Positions 27,904 to 37,088 of a DNA stretch of 64,000 nucleotides are shown in pieces. How positions within the stretch are numbered: position 1 is the first letter of the stretch; every line of letters starts with the position of its first letter. The notes beneath the pieces are model-generated. The model did no database searches. It was not told where the DNA came from and saw only the letters and a list, made by a program, of their open reading frames with translations. Origin of the DNA: Phycisphaerae bacterium (GTDB lineage: Bacteria; Planctomycetota; Phycisphaerae; Phycisphaerales; SM1A02); the NCBI GenBank assembly GCA_002711415.1, contig PARI01000011.1:71859-135858 (forward strand), written 5' to 3'. The position numbers and the translations under genes are program-made.

Positions 27904-30636
27904 ATGTCCATGCAAGCAACCAGGGTCAACAAGCACCTCAGGACTACGGGCATGCTCGTTCTCATGGCCCTTGCCGGCTGTGGTGATGGTGATCCCGCCG
28001 CCACGAGGACCCGGGCGATCTCGCTCGAGACGGAGGTGCTTGCATCCCGGAACAACTGCATCGCCTGCCATGATGCAGGCGCAGCCGTCAACGATCGCAT
28101 CGGCACGATGCGGGGACCGGTCCTGATCGGGACGGCGGGCTCCCGGATGCACCCGGACTACCTCCGTGAGTTCCTGCTGGACCCCCATGGCACCAAGCCG
28201 GATTCGCTGATGCCGGACACCCTGGCCGGTCTTTCACAAGAACAAAGAGAAAGCGTGGTGGAAGGCCTTGTGCACTTTCTCGCTGCCCAGGGCGCCCCCT
28301 TCGATACGAGTTCGAGTGCCGCGATTCCCGGTGATGAACAGGTGGGTCGAGAGCTGTTCGAGTCGATTGGATGCATGGCCTGTCATGATGGTGGTTTCGA
28401 CCACGCACGGCTGGCACGCAAGACCAATCTCGACGAACTGACGAAGTTCCTGGTGGATCCAGTGGCGACCCGTCCGTGCGGAAGGATGCCGGGCATGAAC
28501 CTCGATCAGCCGGAGGCACAGAGCATCGCGACGTGGCTGCTTCGTGACCAAGCCGTGACCGAGGGGGATTCCCGATACCTCAGAGAACCCGGATTGAAGT
28601 ACGAGTACTTCCACAAGCACTTCTCGGGAACCGGTCCGAGCCTGATGGACACGGAACCCCTGGAGATCGGCCGAACGGACATCCCGAGCATCGAACCCAG
28701 GACCCGGGACGACCTGGTGGGTTTCCGATTCACGGGAGAGATCCTCGTGCCCCGAACGGGAGACTGGACGTTCCATCTCGGATCGGATGACGGTTCCGCG
28801 TTGTGGATCGATGGAAAGCAGATCATCAACCATGGAAACGACCATGGGATGACGTACAAATCCGGCACGATCCAGCTCGAGCAGGGATGGCACGCCTTCA
28901 TGCTGAGCTTCTACAACGCGTACGGAGAGTTCGGACTCGACCTGCAATGGGAAGGTCCGGGCGTGTCCAGGCAGACGATTCCAGGCGAATCGTTCTCGAG
29001 CCGGAACATGCGCCTCGAGCCTCCGGGACTGGACTCGTTCATCATCGACCCTGAACTGGTGCGGGACGGCGCACGGTCGTTCAAGCTGCATGGTTGCACG
29101 GCGTGCCATGTCAGTCCCGCACCGGGAATGGGACCACGAATGGACCAACTGGATCCTGAATCCGGATGCCTCTCGGACCAGGTCGATGGCCAAGCCCCGA
29201 GATTCCCCCTCGAACCGGACCAGAGGGAGCAGCTTCGACTGCTGGTCGACGCGATCAGTGATGGCGGATTGGCCGAGCCCCTGGAACCGGACATGCATGT
29301 TCAAATGATCATGCAGAAGCTCGACTGCATGAGCTGTCATTCAAGGGACGAATTCGGTGGACCGGGCGAGAACCATGCGATCTTCGTGGCGGCTGATCAC
29401 GCGGAGATGGGAGACGAGGGCAGGATTCCACCCGACCTCTCGGGCGTGGGCAACAAGCTTCGGACCGAGGCGATCGCATCCATGCTGATGGAGGGCGACC
29501 TGATCAGGCCCTACATGAAGACAAGGATGCCGCAGTTCGGCGACGCCAACGTGAAGATGCTCCCGGAACTGTTCGCCCGGGCGGACATGCTCCCCGCCGA
29601 CTCACGAGAACCACGCTTCGATGCGGAGATCGCGACGACGGGCCGTGACCTGGTGGGCGTGGACGGCGTCAACTGCATCCAGTGCCATGAACTGGCGGGG
29701 CATCCATCGCTGGGCATTCCCGCAGTGGATCTGGCGACGGTTCACCGGAGGATTCGTCCTGGTTGGTTCAGAAAGCTGCTCGAGGATCCCATGACGGTGA
29801 GCCCTGGCACTCGTATGACCCGGTTCTGGATCGATGATGAACGGATCTTCCCGGAACACATGGGCGGCGATCCCGGCAGGCAGATGGATGCGATCTGGAC
29901 ATATCTCTCACTCGGCGAGTCGATGCCACTGCCGAAGGGGCTGGTCGTCGACCGGGACACCTACACGCTGACCCCGGTGGACGAACCGATGTTGTGCGGC
30001 GTGTTCATGGATGGCGTCAGCCCGCGGACACTGGCTTGCGGATTTCCTGAACGTGTCCACGTGGCCTTCGACATGGAGAACGCCCGGATGGCCAAGGCAT
30101 GGAAGGGCGAGTTCCTCGATGCCAGGGGAACATGGCACGCACGGGCGGGACAACTGGAAAACCCGGCGGGCACGGGCGTTCACGATCTGCCTGATGGACC
30201 GGCGTTCGCCCTGGTCGGTTCAACAGAGGAACCGTGGCCCGAGGACGGCCCGGGCTCACGGTGGAACTGGAATGGATCGAGCAGGGATGAGAAGCAGAGG
30301 CCGGTATTCCACTACTCGATGGATGACATCCAGATCCAGGAAAGCGCCGTACCGCTGCTGTCTTCCGGAGGCACCCGGCTGGTGAGGGACTTCACGGTCC
30401 GCTCATCCGGTTCACAGCCGACGCTCTACATGCGAGCGGCCACGGGCGACTCGATCGAACCCAACGGCGAAGGCCATGTCATCGACGGACAAGTGCACAT
30501 CTTCGTGCATGGTGCACAGGCCATCGTTCGGGAGAACCTGATGGGAGAAGAACTGCTCGTGCGGATCCCGATGAACTTCGTCGGCCGGGACGACACCGAC
30601 TACGAGGCCGGATTCAAGGTGGAGATGAAATGGTAG
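27904..30636 (+). CDS. Five-haem cytochrome c lipoprotein with PA14 domain
   Basis: A 910-residue exported protein. The N-terminus ends in a lipobox (LMALAGC), so it is probably membrane-anchored by lipid. Five CxxCH haem c motifs are visible: CIACH (about 28057), CMACH (28372), CTACH (29094), CMSCH (29326) and CIQCH (29674), each in a separate cytochrome-like segment. Between the second and third lies a PA14 domain (about 28597-28990; FTGEILVPRTGDWTFHLGSDDGS is a beta-sandwich hairpin typical of it), which binds carbohydrate in other proteins. The C-terminal 280 residues are beta-rich. Combined haem and sugar-binding modules are common in planctomycete proteins for polysaccharide or sugar oxidation. 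I choose ATG 27904 over the upstream ATG 27826. The next gene overlaps by seven bases. Confidence 0.85.
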   Translation: MSMQATRVNKHLRTTGMLVLMALAGCGDGDPAATRTRAISLETEVLASRNNCIACHDAGAAVNDRIGTMRGPVLIGTAGSRMHPDYLREFLLDPHGTKPDSLMPDTLAGLSQEQRESVVEGLVHFLAAQGAPFDTSSSAAIPGDEQVGRELFESIGCMACHDGGFDHARLARKTNLDELTKFLVDPVATRPCGRMPGMNLDQPEAQSIATWLLRDQAVTEGDSRYLREPGLKYEYFHKHFSGTGPSLMDTEPLEIGRTDIPSIEPRTRDDLVGFRFTGEILVPRTGDWTFHLGSDDGSALWIDGKQIINHGNDHGMTYKSGTIQLEQGWHAFMLSFYNAYGEFGLDLQWEGPGVSRQTIPGESFSSRNMRLEPPGLDSFIIDPELVRDGARSFKLHGCTACHVSPAPGMGPRMDQLDPESGCLSDQVDGQAPRFPLEPDQREQLRLLVDAISDGGLAEPLEPDMHVQMIMQKLDCMSCHSRDEFGGPGENHAIFVAADHAEMGDEGRIPPDLSGVGNKLRTEAIASMLMEGDLIRPYMKTRMPQFGDANVKMLPELFARADMLPADSREPRFDAEIATTGRDLVGVDGVNCIQCHELAGHPSLGIPAVDLATVHRRIRPGWFRKLLEDPMTVSPGTRMTRFWIDDERIFPEHMGGDPGRQMDAIWTYLSLGESMPLPKGLVVDRDTYTLTPVDEPMLCGVFMDGVSPRTLACGFPERVHVAFDMENARMAKAWKGEFLDARGTWHARAGQLENPAGTGVHDLPDGPAFALVGSTEEPWPEDGPGSRWNWNGSSRDEKQRPVFHYSMDDIQIQESAVPLLSSGGTRLVRDFTVRSSGSQPTLYMRAATGDSIEPNGEGHVIDGQVHIFVHGAQAIVRENLMGEELLVRIPMNFVGRDDTDYEAGFKVEMKW

Positions 30637-32081
30637 GAACACTCATCATCTCGGCCATGCTGCTCGGATCACCACCCACGGAGCGGGAGTATTATCGAAT
30701 CGTCGATGTGGAGATACCAGAATCCATTGTCATGGAGGTCGGAGGACTGCTTGCGCTGGGAGACGGACGGATCATGGCATGCACCCGTCGTGGAGAGGTC
30801 TGGATCATCAACGACGCATACGGTGACGAGCCATCACTGACACTGTACGCGGACGGACTCCAGGAACCGCTCGGGCTCATGGAGCATGATGGCTGGATCT
30901 ACACGGCCCAACGAGGCGAGCTCACCCGGATGAAGGACACGGATGGTGACGATCGTGGCGATGTCTTCGAAACCGTGTGTGATGACTGGGCCATCAGCGG
31001 CAACTACCACGAGTACACCTTCGGTCCGGCCATGGACACCAACGGTGACTTCTGGATCACATTGAACCGTCCCTTCGGGGCCCAGCCGTTCGGAAAGAAG
31101 GACTGGAGAGGCTGGGCGATGCGGGTCACGCCCGAGGGCGAGATGTTCCCCGAGGCCGCGGGCCTGCGATCACCGGCCGGTGTTGCAATCAGCCCGGACG
31201 GGGACGTCTTCTACTCGGACAATCAGGGCGAGTGGTGTGGCACCAGCAAGCTCAGCCACATCGAGCGTGGGGACTTCCATGGTCATCCACTCGGAATCGA
31301 CTCGGCGCACCGTGAGGAATCCCTCGTGGAGCATCCGGGCGAGATTCCCGATGGAGAGCTGATGCCGGAGGCCAACCGTCGGATTCCGGGGTTCAAGCTT
31401 CCGGCGGTCTGGTTCCCCTACGACAAGATGGGCAAATCACCCGCCGGGTTCGTATGGGACAGGACCGGGGGCGCGTTCGGGCCGTTCCAGGGGCAGGTGT
31501 TCATCGGTGATCAGCATCATGCATGGGTGATGCGGGTCTATCTCGAGAAGGTCGACGGTGCCTGGCAGGGTGCGTGCTTCCCGTTCATGTCCGGCTTCCA
31601 GTCAGGCATCGTGCGCGTGGCCTGGGGCGAGGATGATTCACTCATCGTCGGAATGACCAACCGGGGCTGGGCCTCTAGGGGGAACCGCCAATGGGGAATC
31701 CAGCGGCTGGAATGGACCGGTCAAACACCGTTCGAGATCCAGAGGATGGAGGCGATCCCGGGAGGATTCAGGCTGAGCTTCACCCACGAGGTTGATGCGG
31801 AGACGGCACGGGATTCGAAAAACTGGACGATCAATAGCTACACGTACAGGCACCACAGTCCGTATGGAAGCCCGGAGGTCGATGTGAAGGAAGGGCTCGT
31901 GATCGAGTCGATCACGGTCAGCGAGGATCGGCGTCAGGTCGATCTCAGCGTGAACGGCCTTCGAGAAGGCTACGTTCACGAACTGCATGGCGATGGGGTC
32001 CGCGACCTGTCCGGACATCCCCTGCTTCATGATCGTGCGTACTACACACTCAACAGGATTCCGCAAAAAAGTCCGGATTGA
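30630..32081 (+). CDS. Exported beta-propeller protein of the planctomycete sugar dehydrogenase type
   Basis: A 483-residue protein with a short hydrophobic N-terminus (MVGTLIISAMLLGSPPT) and a six-bladed-propeller-like body: DGLQEPLGLMEHDGWIYTAQ, LRSPAGVAISPDGDVFYSDNQGEW, GFVWDRTGGAFGPFQGQVFIGDQHH. The C-terminal domain (SYTYRHHSPYGSPEVD, ending in HDRAYYTLNRIP) is a beta-sandwich that regularly follows this propeller in Planctomycetes and Verrucomicrobia. The family is often annotated as PQQ-dependent sugar dehydrogenase-like, although PQQ-binding residues cannot be confirmed. Its ATG is inside the last codons of the multihaem gene (overlap ATGGTAG), so the cytochrome is a likely electron acceptor. 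Confidence 0.82.
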   Translation: MVGTLIISAMLLGSPPTEREYYRIVDVEIPESIVMEVGGLLALGDGRIMACTRRGEVWIINDAYGDEPSLTLYADGLQEPLGLMEHDGWIYTAQRGELTRMKDTDGDDRGDVFETVCDDWAISGNYHEYTFGPAMDTNGDFWITLNRPFGAQPFGKKDWRGWAMRVTPEGEMFPEAAGLRSPAGVAISPDGDVFYSDNQGEWCGTSKLSHIERGDFHGHPLGIDSAHREESLVEHPGEIPDGELMPEANRRIPGFKLPAVWFPYDKMGKSPAGFVWDRTGGAFGPFQGQVFIGDQHHAWVMRVYLEKVDGAWQGACFPFMSGFQSGIVRVAWGEDDSLIVGMTNRGWASRGNRQWGIQRLEWTGQTPFEIQRMEAIPGGFRLSFTHEVDAETARDSKNWTINSYTYRHHSPYGSPEVDVKEGLVIESITVSEDRRQVDLSVNGLREGYVHELHGDGVRDLSGHPLLHDRAYYTLNRIPQKSPD

Positions 32082-32336
32082 ACTGAGAGAAGCAGCCCGT
32101 TGCCTGAGGATACTCCTGCAGGGGCCCCTATCGGACCCCTGGAATCACACCAGAACATGATCCAGGTCGGATCCACATGAATTTTTCGAACCCCATCCCC
32201 CCTGCCCGGCTCACAGGTCAAGCCAGGATTCCACTCTTGATGAATTCGCGGGATTGTTCTTGGAAGATCGATCTCCTGCGCAATATTCTCATGGATGCGG
32301 GTATCCACGACGGGGGGAGATCCAGGTAGGCACATG

Positions 32337-33860
32337 ATGAATTTCAGGGCGGATACAACAGGTTTTCGAGCACTCTTCAGCTGCGCCATCGCATGCGGTG
32401 GGATCGTGATGTCGGCTCTTGCAGGGCCTGATTTCGACGAGGGGCCCGATGATGCCGGGAACACCGTGACCACTGCCAAGAAGGTCAAGGGCGGTCTTGG
32501 CAAGGTCGAACGGATCAGGGGCAGTCTGACCGGAACCAGTGCCGCTGCTTCGGGCATCGGCGATTTCGTAGACGTCTACGAGATCGACATCGACAACCCC
32601 GTCAGCTTCAGCGTCTCGACCAGCTCGTCGAACTTCGGCGCGGCTGACTTCGACACGACGATCTACGTGTTCACCCAGGAGGGCTTCGGCGCCATCGCCA
32701 ACGATGACACGACGGCGACCGACACCGCCTCGACGGTCACGCCGATCTCCTCCGGCGGCCAGGTCGTGATCGACCGGCCGGGAACATGGTACGTGGCGAT
32801 CGTCGGGTTCCCGAGCATCCCCACCTCCACCGACGTTGACGGCAACGTGCTCGACATGTGGATCATCACGGATCCGACCGACCTGATCGAGGCGAACGGA
32901 CCCGGAGCGGACTTTCTCCAGACCGGATGGGACACCAACGGCGAGATCGGCACGTATGAAATCAAGTGCGAGTCCATCGAGTTCGTCGTCGACTGCGGCG
33001 ACTCCATCGCCGGATCATGCTGGACCCCCCATGGGAACCAGTCATGTGATGACGAGGAGTGCTGCAATACCGTGTGCTCGCTGGATCCAATCTGCTGCGA
33101 AGAGGAATGGGATTCAGGCTGCGTGCTGCTCGCCGAGGAAAACTGCGCCCCCGAATGCGGTTTCTGCGACGGCGACCTGAGCAGGGACGGGCAGATCGAC
33201 GGCAAGGATCTGGCTTTCTTCCTCGCATCATGGGGCGGAGAGGGATGCGCCGATCTGGATGAAAACGGCGTGGTCGACGGATCCGACCTGGCCATGCTTC
33301 TTGGGAAATGGGGCGCCTGCGCATCCGATTGTGGCAATCCACTCGCGGGCGACTGCTTCCTCAACAATGGCACTCCCTACTGTGACGACGAGGATTGCTG
33401 CCTGATCGTCTGTGCGATCGATGCCTTCTGCTGCGATGTCGGCTGGGATGCGACATGCGTCAACCATGCAAATGAAAACTGCAAGGGAGAGAAGCTCTTC
33501 TGCGGCGTCAAGGGAGCGGGTGACTGCTGCTCGGCACACTCGACCCCCTACTGCGATGATGGTGGCTGCTGCGGCGAGGTCTGTGCATTCGAGCCCGATT
33601 GCTGCATGGTCGAGTGGGACTCGGAATGCGTCTCACTGGCCGCATCGATCTGCGATAGCTGTGGTGGTGATGAGTGCGGCAGCTCGAGTGCGGGAGACTG
33701 CTGCTCGCCCAATGGCACCCCGGGATGCGATGACGGCACCTGCTGCGATACGGTCTGCGCCGCTGATCCCTTCTGCTGCACGAACGAGTGGGATGTCAGC
33801 TGTGCCGACAGGGCCGAATTGCTGTGCGGCGTGTGTCGACGTCCTCCGCCTAAACCCTGA
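32337..33860 (+). CDS. Secreted protein with four cysteine-rich repeats and a dockerin-like pair
   Basis: A 507-residue exported protein. After a signal peptide there is an N-terminal beta domain (about 30-210) like the pre-peptidase C-terminal fold (VDVYEIDIDNPVSFSVSTS, DTTIYVFTQEG). Then come one cysteine-rich repeat, an EF-hand pair (DLSRDGQIDGKDLAFFLASWG, then DLDENGVVDGSDLAMLLGKWG), and three more cysteine-rich repeats. Each repeat follows C-x5-G-x-C-x6-P/S-x-C-D-D-x2-C-C-x2-V-C-x5-C-C-x3-W-D-x2-C-x3-A-x3-C and is about 50-55 residues. The many cysteines imply disulfides in the periplasm or outside. I choose ATG 32337 or 32334. The same module occurs in the gene at 55410. The function is unknown. 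Confidence 0.82.
   Translation: MNFRADTTGFRALFSCAIACGGIVMSALAGPDFDEGPDDAGNTVTTAKKVKGGLGKVERIRGSLTGTSAAASGIGDFVDVYEIDIDNPVSFSVSTSSSNFGAADFDTTIYVFTQEGFGAIANDDTTATDTASTVTPISSGGQVVIDRPGTWYVAIVGFPSIPTSTDVDGNVLDMWIITDPTDLIEANGPGADFLQTGWDTNGEIGTYEIKCESIEFVVDCGDSIAGSCWTPHGNQSCDDEECCNTVCSLDPICCEEEWDSGCVLLAEENCAPECGFCDGDLSRDGQIDGKDLAFFLASWGGEGCADLDENGVVDGSDLAMLLGKWGACASDCGNPLAGDCFLNNGTPYCDDEDCCLIVCAIDAFCCDVGWDATCVNHANENCKGEKLFCGVKGAGDCCSAHSTPYCDDGGCCGEVCAFEPDCCMVEWDSECVSLAASICDSCGGDECGSSSAGDCCSPNGTPGCDDGTCCDTVCAADPFCCTNEWDVSCADRAELLCGVCRRPPPKP
32994..33840 (+). repeat. Four copies of a ten-cysteine protein module
   Basis: Copies start near 32994, 33330, 33508 and 33670, the second preceded by the dockerin-like pair at about 33168-33330. 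The conserved core is CDD-x2-CC-x2-VC-x5-CC-x3-WD-x2-C. Copies differ at most other positions and at the DNA level, so the duplication is old and under selection for the Cys and Trp-Asp framework. A fifth copy is in another gene at 55488-55641. Confidence 0.85.
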
Positions 33861-33868
33861 GGATCGAC

Positions 33869-34627
33869 TCACTCGTCCCGCTTGCGACATTCGATCACGA
33901 GCTCATCGATCGAGGGATCGTTGATCATTCCATCATGAACCTGGAGCGGCTCCTGCTTCCGCACGACTATGGGAAAGTAGAAGTTGTTGTAGCACCACAT
34001 GGAGAAGGCGGGAAACTTCCTGAGGAACCAGAGTCCGAAGCAGGCGAAGCGGTTGCTTTCATGCCGCAGCCCGTACGGGGCCGAACGAAGTACCTCGAAT
34101 CCAGAATCGCACAGCTGCTGCTCCAGCTGGACTGGATCGTATCGACGACAGTGTCCGACGATCCTGTCGAAATCAGACCAGGCGTCCGCGTGAAGAGGAA
34201 CGGAGAGGAAGAACGATCCCCCGGGCCGCAGGACGCGACTGATTTCATCGAACACCGCCTGGTCATCGGTGACATGCTCGATCACGTCGAATGCGCCGAC
34301 GAGGTCCATGGATCCATCCTTGATCGGGATAGAGTCGGCACCGGACTCATGCACCGTCGCACCCTCCTTCCTGAGCCGCTCCACGGCGACGGGGCTGAGG
34401 TCGACGAACGTCGTTCCAGACACGGGCAGACGCGGGCGAAGGCCGGGGCCGATCTCGAGACGACGACTTCCACCTTCGACATGCGGACGGATCAGGGCCC
34501 AGGTGTTGAACCTGTCGCCGTCATAGAGGCGAGCATGGCGCCACAAGGGATCATAGAACCTGCGGTTTTCCAGCTCGATCGAATCTGGAGGAAGCTCGTC
34601 GGTGGCCGGGCATCGAGTTGGTTCCAT
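33869..34627 (-). CDS. Class I SAM-dependent methyltransferase
   Basis: A 252-residue Rossmann-fold methyltransferase. Motif I is LEIGPGLRPRLP, the Asp of motif II is in FVDLSPVAVERL, and SMDLVGAFDVIEHVTDD and RVLRPGGSFFLSVPLH are motifs IV-V, giving a methyltransferase-11 type domain. The C-terminal part includes an aromatic region (SMWCYNNFYFP) that could be a membrane-facing or substrate-binding segment. Substrate unknown. It is separated by 27 bases from the YceI gene on the same strand and converges with the cysteine-repeat gene, leaving only eight bases between their stops. Confidence 0.88.
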   Translation of the reverse strand: MEPTRCPATDELPPDSIELENRRFYDPLWRHARLYDGDRFNTWALIRPHVEGGSRRLEIGPGLRPRLPVSGTTFVDLSPVAVERLRKEGATVHESGADSIPIKDGSMDLVGAFDVIEHVTDDQAVFDEISRVLRPGGSFFLSVPLHADAWSDFDRIVGHCRRYDPVQLEQQLCDSGFEVLRSAPYGLRHESNRFACFGLWFLRKFPAFSMWCYNNFYFPIVVRKQEPLQVHDGMINDPSIDELVIECRKRDE

Positions 34628-34654
34628 GTGATCCGCCTTGCGAATGATGCCGGG

Positions 34655-35296
34655 TCAGCCTTCGGTGTCCAGGTCGCCCTCGAGCGAGATGATCACCCGG
34701 ACCTGGTCGCCCAGTGATCCATTGTTCACGCCGAACATCATCCCGTAGTCACTTCGGTTGACCTCGAACACGCCCTCGAATCCGCACTTGATGCCGCGAC
34801 CCTTGTCGGCCATTCCGGTCATGGTCATTGGGACGGTGATGGTTCGTGACACGCCATGCATCGTCAGGTCACCGGTGACATCCCATGTCTCGGGCGAATC
34901 CTTCGTCTTCGTAGCCGACGTACTCTTGAAGGTCAGGGACGGGTACTCCTTGGCGTTGAAGAAATTGGGGCTCTTCAACGTTCGATCCAGTCCCTCGTGT
35001 GCGCTGTCGACACTCTCGGTGGCGATGGTGACGTCGAACGATGGTCCCGCCTCGGAATCGGCATCGAACTGGAACGATCCGGCAACCTCGTTGAAACGAC
35101 CGTAGAACTGGCCGGCACCCATGTGCTGTACCCTGAAGATCGCCATGCAGTGTACGGGGTCGAGAGTGAACGTTTGAGTCGCTGGAGCCTCCGCTTCCTG
35201 CACGTGTACGCGGGAGGGTGATCCAGGTGCGACCAGGATCGCAAGCGAGATCATCATCATCGTGAACAGGGACATTCGGATCAGTTGATTCTTCAT
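34655..35296 (-). CDS. YceI-family exported lipid-binding protein
   Basis: A 213-residue protein with a signal peptide (MKNQLIRMSLFTMMMISLAILVAPGS, of which the hydrophobic core is clear) and a lipocalin-like YceI domain: FTLDPVHCMAIFRVQHMGAGQFYGRFNEVAG, SPNFFNAKEYPSLTF, GDLTMHGVSRTITVP and FEVNRSDYGM are typical strands. YceI proteins bind polyisoprenoid chains in the periplasm. I place the start at ATG 35296, not the upstream ATG at 35332, which gives a poorly shaped signal. It is 27 bases upstream of the methyltransferase gene, both read leftwards. Confidence 0.9.
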   Translation of the reverse strand: MKNQLIRMSLFTMMMISLAILVAPGSPSRVHVQEAEAPATQTFTLDPVHCMAIFRVQHMGAGQFYGRFNEVAGSFQFDADSEAGPSFDVTIATESVDSAHEGLDRTLKSPNFFNAKEYPSLTFKSTSATKTKDSPETWDVTGDLTMHGVSRTITVPMTMTGMADKGRGIKCGFEGVFEVNRSDYGMMFGVNNGSLGDQVRVIISLEGDLDTEG

Positions 35297-35399
35297 CGTG
35301 TGTCTTCCAAGTGGATGTGTCGACATGGCCATGCTTCAACCCGGCAGGCCATGGTGGATTCTATGCGAAAGGGCACGGCTTCCTGCTGCAGGCAGGCCC

Positions 35400-36788
35400 T
35401 CAGATGGCCACGTCCTGGTCGACATGCAGCCTGATCACGCTCGAGGCCGGATCCGATTCGCTGGTTTCACCCGTAACCTTGAAGAATCGCTCGTCGGACG
35501 CACGGAGCGGCTGAAGCTGGTCGAACCAGGCGGCGTTTGGATCGAATCGGGCGAAGAACGGCTGGCGGACCAGCTCGGGATCACGGCACTGGAGGTACTC
35601 GAGCATGAACGCCTTCTGCTGATCGCACTCGGTCACACCAAGGACGTGAACCTTGCCCGGGAACGCCGACATGGACGGTCCTCGCACGGTTCGAGCGATA
35701 CCGGACACCTGCTGGTAGGCGTCCCTGAAGATCTCCCAGCATCGAACCAGCGGCACGGCGAAATAGTGCCTGGCGCCGGTGTCACGCTCGACGAACATGT
35801 AGTAGGGAATGCAGCCAAGCTCGACACCGGACTGCCAGAGATTCGCCCAGGTGGCCGGGTCGTCGTTGACGTGCTTGATCAGAGGGCTCTGCATGCGGAT
35901 GTTCGCGCCCGTGGAACGGACCCGCTGGATCGCCGCCTCGGCGATGTCGGTTGAGAACTCGACCGGGTGCGACGTGTGCGCCATGATCGCCAGGTTCATT
36001 CCGGAATCGGTGATCTGCCTGAAGAGGTCGATCATGTGATCGGCATCGGGATCGGTGACGAATCTCTGTGGCCAGTAGCCCAGGGACTTCGTGCCGATAC
36101 GGATGGTGCGGATGTGATCTAGACCGTCACTGTTGACCAGCGGTTCGATGTAGCGCTGGAACACGGCACTCTTCATGATCATCGGATCACCGCCGGTGAA
36201 GAGCACGTCGGTGATCTCGGGATGCTGCTGCAGGTAGCCGACAAGCTGGTCGACGTGCTTGTTGCTGAACTTGAGGTCGTCGAGACCAACGAACTGGGCC
36301 CATCGGAAGCAGAAGCTGCAATATGCGTGGCAGGTCTGTCCCTGGCTCGGGAAGTAGAGCATCGTCTGCTCGTACTTGTGCTGGATGCCATCCAAGGGCT
36401 CGCCTTCAAGCATGGGCACGTTGTGGGTCATCTGGCCGGCCGGGTGAGGATTGAGCTCGTACCTGATCCGGTCGATCTCCTTCTTGAAACGCGGCTTGTC
36501 CTGCTTGTCGACCCCCTCCTTCAGCATCGTGGCAACATGCTCGTAGTGTTCAGGGGTGAGCATGTCCCGCTGGGGGAAGGTCAGCTGGAAAATGGGGTCA
36601 TTGGGGACGGAATCCCAGTCGATCAACTGGTCCATGACGTAGTGATTGGCCCTGAATGGAAGGACCGATCCGACGACCCTGATGGCCTCCTGCTGGTCAG
36701 GACCAAGCTGCTCCCACTGGGGGCACGAGGACACGTTGGCCATCGTGACAGCCTTGTAACGATCGGGGTTTCCAGCATTTCCAACCAT
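35400..36788 (-). CDS. KamA-family radical SAM protein (lysine 2,3-aminomutase-like)
   Basis: A 462-residue enzyme of the lysine 2,3-aminomutase family. The radical SAM cluster motif CHAYCSFCFRW (C-x3-C-x2-C, near residue 155) and the following LFTGGDPMIM strand are clear. The pyridoxal phosphate region, normally P-G-G-G-G-K, reads PSMSAFPGKVHV; the Lys is kept but the glycine loop is altered. That may mean a different substrate or aminomutase activity on other beta-amino acids, or another reaction. ATG 36788 follows AGGAAAGG at eight bases. An AT-rich gap with a candidate promoter lies upstream; no lysine degradation genes are adjacent. Confidence 0.85.
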   Translation of the reverse strand: MVGNAGNPDRYKAVTMANVSSCPQWEQLGPDQQEAIRVVGSVLPFRANHYVMDQLIDWDSVPNDPIFQLTFPQRDMLTPEHYEHVATMLKEGVDKQDKPRFKKEIDRIRYELNPHPAGQMTHNVPMLEGEPLDGIQHKYEQTMLYFPSQGQTCHAYCSFCFRWAQFVGLDDLKFSNKHVDQLVGYLQQHPEITDVLFTGGDPMIMKSAVFQRYIEPLVNSDGLDHIRTIRIGTKSLGYWPQRFVTDPDADHMIDLFRQITDSGMNLAIMAHTSHPVEFSTDIAEAAIQRVRSTGANIRMQSPLIKHVNDDPATWANLWQSGVELGCIPYYMFVERDTGARHYFAVPLVRCWEIFRDAYQQVSGIARTVRGPSMSAFPGKVHVLGVTECDQQKAFMLEYLQCRDPELVRQPFFARFDPNAAWFDQLQPLRASDERFFKVTGETSESDPASSVIRLHVDQDVAI

Positions 36789-37088
36789 TCGGGAACCTTT
36801 CCTCGTCTTGAGCAGGGGGAATCCCCGCCAGCGTCCAGCGTTGGTGGCCAGTGTCCTGAAAGGACCAGCCGATGTTCCACGGTTCGGAGGTGGTGCCCTC
36901 CGTGACCCTGAGCAGACCCTCGATCGGCTCGGATCTATAGCTTTACCCTAGAGGCAAACAACCAGGAGTTCAAATATGAAGCAGAAAGCCCCTGACAGGC
37001 TTGATTCACCACTTATTAAAGGCCATAAGCCCATTTAAATCATTGACTTATACGCAATATCAGGCTGATTGGATCAGGATAAAAACCA
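36789..37088. other. Gap of 300 bases with an AT-rich block and candidate promoter
   Basis: From about 36950 the sequence becomes strikingly AT-rich compared with all around it (for example 37010-37085). On the minus strand TTGTTT (36956-36961) and TATAGA (36934-36939), separated by 16 bases, form a fair promoter for the KamA-like gene. On the plus strand ATG 36976, preceded by AGGAG, opens a 20-codon frame ending at 37038, too short to judge. The gap lies between the 3' end of the TraB-like gene and the 5' end of the KamA-like gene. Confidence 0.5.
36934..36961 (-). promoter_or_regulatory. Candidate promoter of the KamA-like gene
   Basis: Read on the minus strand, TTGTTT, 16 bases, TATAGA. 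The -10 box is good and the -35 box fair. It would give a leader of about 140 bases before ATG 36788. Confidence 0.35.
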
